64,000 bases of DNA from an uncultured Lachnospiraceae bacterium (GTDB lineage Bacteria; Bacillota; Clostridia; Lachnospirales; Lachnospiraceae), in NCBI GenBank assembly GCA_934293575.1, contig CAKQYU010000011.1, positions 1 to 64,000 on the forward strand, in the 5' to 3' direction. The position numbers and the translations under genes are program-made. The notes below the pieces were generated by a model. The model had not been told where the DNA came from, made no database searches, and saw nothing but the letters and a program-made list of their open reading frames with translations. Below are positions 63,038 to 64,000 of this stretch, piece after piece (position 1 is the first letter of the stretch; every line of letters starts with the position of its first letter).

Positions 63038-63366
63038 TTAGTGAAGTAAAACAATTCTTCGGAGATGCAGGATTCCAGCCATTTGGTTATACCGGATACC
63101 AGAAAGAAGAAGCATGTGGTCTGTATTATGCACAGGCAAGAAGATATGATGCTGATACCGGAAGATTTATCAGTGAGGATATGTCAGGGGATATGGATGG
63201 CTTTCAAATAGGTTTAGGAGGAGGAGCGGGTGTAGATATCCATATGATGGAAAGTAATACAAAAGAAATATATACATATAACTTATTTCAAACAATAGGT
63301 AATGTGTTAGAAAATTTTCAGGAGAAAGTAGATTGGAATGTGAAAATTGACCGTGAAGTAGGATAA
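63028..63366 (+). pseudogene. RHS repeat-associated core remnant
   Basis: A 112-codon frame with GTG start and no ribosome binding site. It contains the RHS core end: PFGYTGYQKEEACGLYYAQA, then RRYDADTGRFISED, normally followed by a variable toxin domain. Here ~60 residues follow with no recognised toxin. The large YD-repeat shell is missing. It is a leftover of a polymorphic toxin gene. Confidence 0.75.
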
Positions 63367-63427
63367 ATAACAAATACAACAATGCTTGGAATTATACAAG
63401 TGTCTGATTATGAAAGGAATTGGTAAT

Positions 63428-63832
63428 ATGGTTTTATGTTTTATAACTTTTTTTGTAAGTTTATTTTTAGGTATAATAATATGTTGTATTTTAAAGGATG
63501 AAAAAAATCTGAATAATGGGATAGAAATAACTGGAAAAATGTTAGGTCAAAAAATGATTATTGGAACACCGAATCGATATATTTTTGAAATAGAATTTCG
63601 ATATAAAAATATGATAAAGCGAGAGAAATTAATTACAGCAGATAAAGGGATTTTGGATTACAAAAGAGATAACATAATACCTTTAGTATATTCTTTAATT
63701 AATGATAAAGTATATTGGAAGGAAGATAACCGGGTTGATAAAACAATTTTAATGATCCTGTGTTCAGTAGGTATTGCGTTCTCAATGGTAACATTTATTG
63801 TGCAATTGATTATGGTTATTATTTCAAGATGA
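63428..63832 (+). CDS. two-span membrane protein, DUF3592-like layout
   Basis: A 134-residue protein with spans at about 4-22 and 108-130 enclosing a ~85-residue strand-rich domain (ITGKMLGQKM, YIFEIEFRYKNM), the layout of DUF3592 proteins. ATG 63428 follows AAAGGAATT; the 14 codons upstream in frame lack a site. Function unknown; such genes are common near polymorphic toxins. Confidence 0.6.
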   Translation: MVLCFITFFVSLFLGIIICCILKDEKNLNNGIEITGKMLGQKMIIGTPNRYIFEIEFRYKNMIKREKLITADKGILDYKRDNIIPLVYSLINDKVYWKEDNRVDKTILMILCSVGIAFSMVTFIVQLIMVIISR

Positions 63833-63895
63833 ATTAATATGAAATAAGAAAATGAATGTGCTTGTGAAGAAGATGAGTAGAAAGAGGAGAATAAA

Positions 63896-64000
63896 ATGAT
63901 AATTAAACATAATTTAAAAAGTGTAAGATTTTTAGGGATAATGAGCGGATTGGGATTTTTTTTGATTTTATTTGCGGTAGAAGCACTTGTAAATTATGTT
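63896..64000 (+). CDS. membrane protein, cut by the window end
   Basis: ATG 63896 with AAGAGGAG eight bases upstream opens 35 codons: a charged start then a hydrophobic segment (IMSGLGFFLILFAVEALV). The gene continues beyond the window. Confidence 0.5.
   Translation, partial: MIIKHNLKSVRFLGIMSGLGFFLILFAVEALVNYV

Overview
The window looks like chromosome of a low-GC anaerobic gut Firmicute, most likely a Lachnospiraceae member of the Roseburia/Agathobacter/Butyrivibrio type. The reasons are AT-rich sequence with strong AGGAGG ribosome binding sites, an FMN riboswitch, an mglBAC galactose importer, the long Firmicute-type GalT, a YesM/AraC-type two-component pair, a YtrA/GntR-ABC operon, an AGCS symporter and no LPS or outer-membrane genes. 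Genus and species cannot be fixed from the sequence alone.

Layout. 1-8.2 kb is an accessory stretch of short one- or two-gene modules: small membrane proteins, a YhfC-like protein, a RelB/ParE pair, two GNATs, a membrane MerR with a CPBP protease, a DUF4143 ATPase and a gutted tyrosine recombinase. The modules are separated by copies or halves of a ~36-bp imperfect inverted repeat, which resembles a gene-cassette array. 8.4-11 kb holds fucO, pnuC running into a dead AAA ATPase, and a MATE transporter reduced to its two ends. 11.0-15.4 kb holds a 210-bp MITE-like element, a MarR regulator and a heterodimeric ABC exporter. 15.5-22.6 kb carries an acyl-hydrolase operon, a hexapeptide acetyltransferase, a GNAT and a second ABC pair; three of these promoters share a GTTAGT-N4-xCTAAC palindrome. 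22.6-31 kb has a GntR-controlled ABC-2 exporter, ppk1 with a Pho-box-like leader, and AGCS, TSUP and EamA transporters. 31-38.6 kb has a J-domain/TPR protein and the FMN-riboswitch-controlled ribD-(Dabb)-ribE-ribBA operon. ribH lies apart at 55.1 kb.

38.8-54.9 kb is a complete galactose locus: importer mglBAC, a two-component system with two extra sugar-binding proteins, a divergent LacI-type regulator, then galK-galE-galT (Leloir pathway). The importer's binding protein reads as a circular permutation of MglB, and MglC has a ~215-residue N-terminal charged extension. A canonical-order MglB paralogue in the sensor cluster allows the comparison inside this window. A second copy of the MITE-like element, flanked by a perfect 11-bp direct repeat, sits in the response-regulator leader.

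55.6-59.6 kb has a Cof-type phosphatase, a LytS-like protein that has lost its phospho-acceptor histidine, a DUF1189 protein and a convergent CYTH enzyme. From 59.9 kb to the end the sequence is more AT-rich: an EsaB/YukD ubiquitin-like protein followed by membrane-anchored unknowns, a frameshifted gene, an RHS remnant and a truncated last gene, which looks like the edge of a type VII secretion/polymorphic toxin region.

The best candidates for something new are the permuted MglB with the extended MglC, the cassette-like array and its boundary repeat, and the MITE/structured element with covarying stems.
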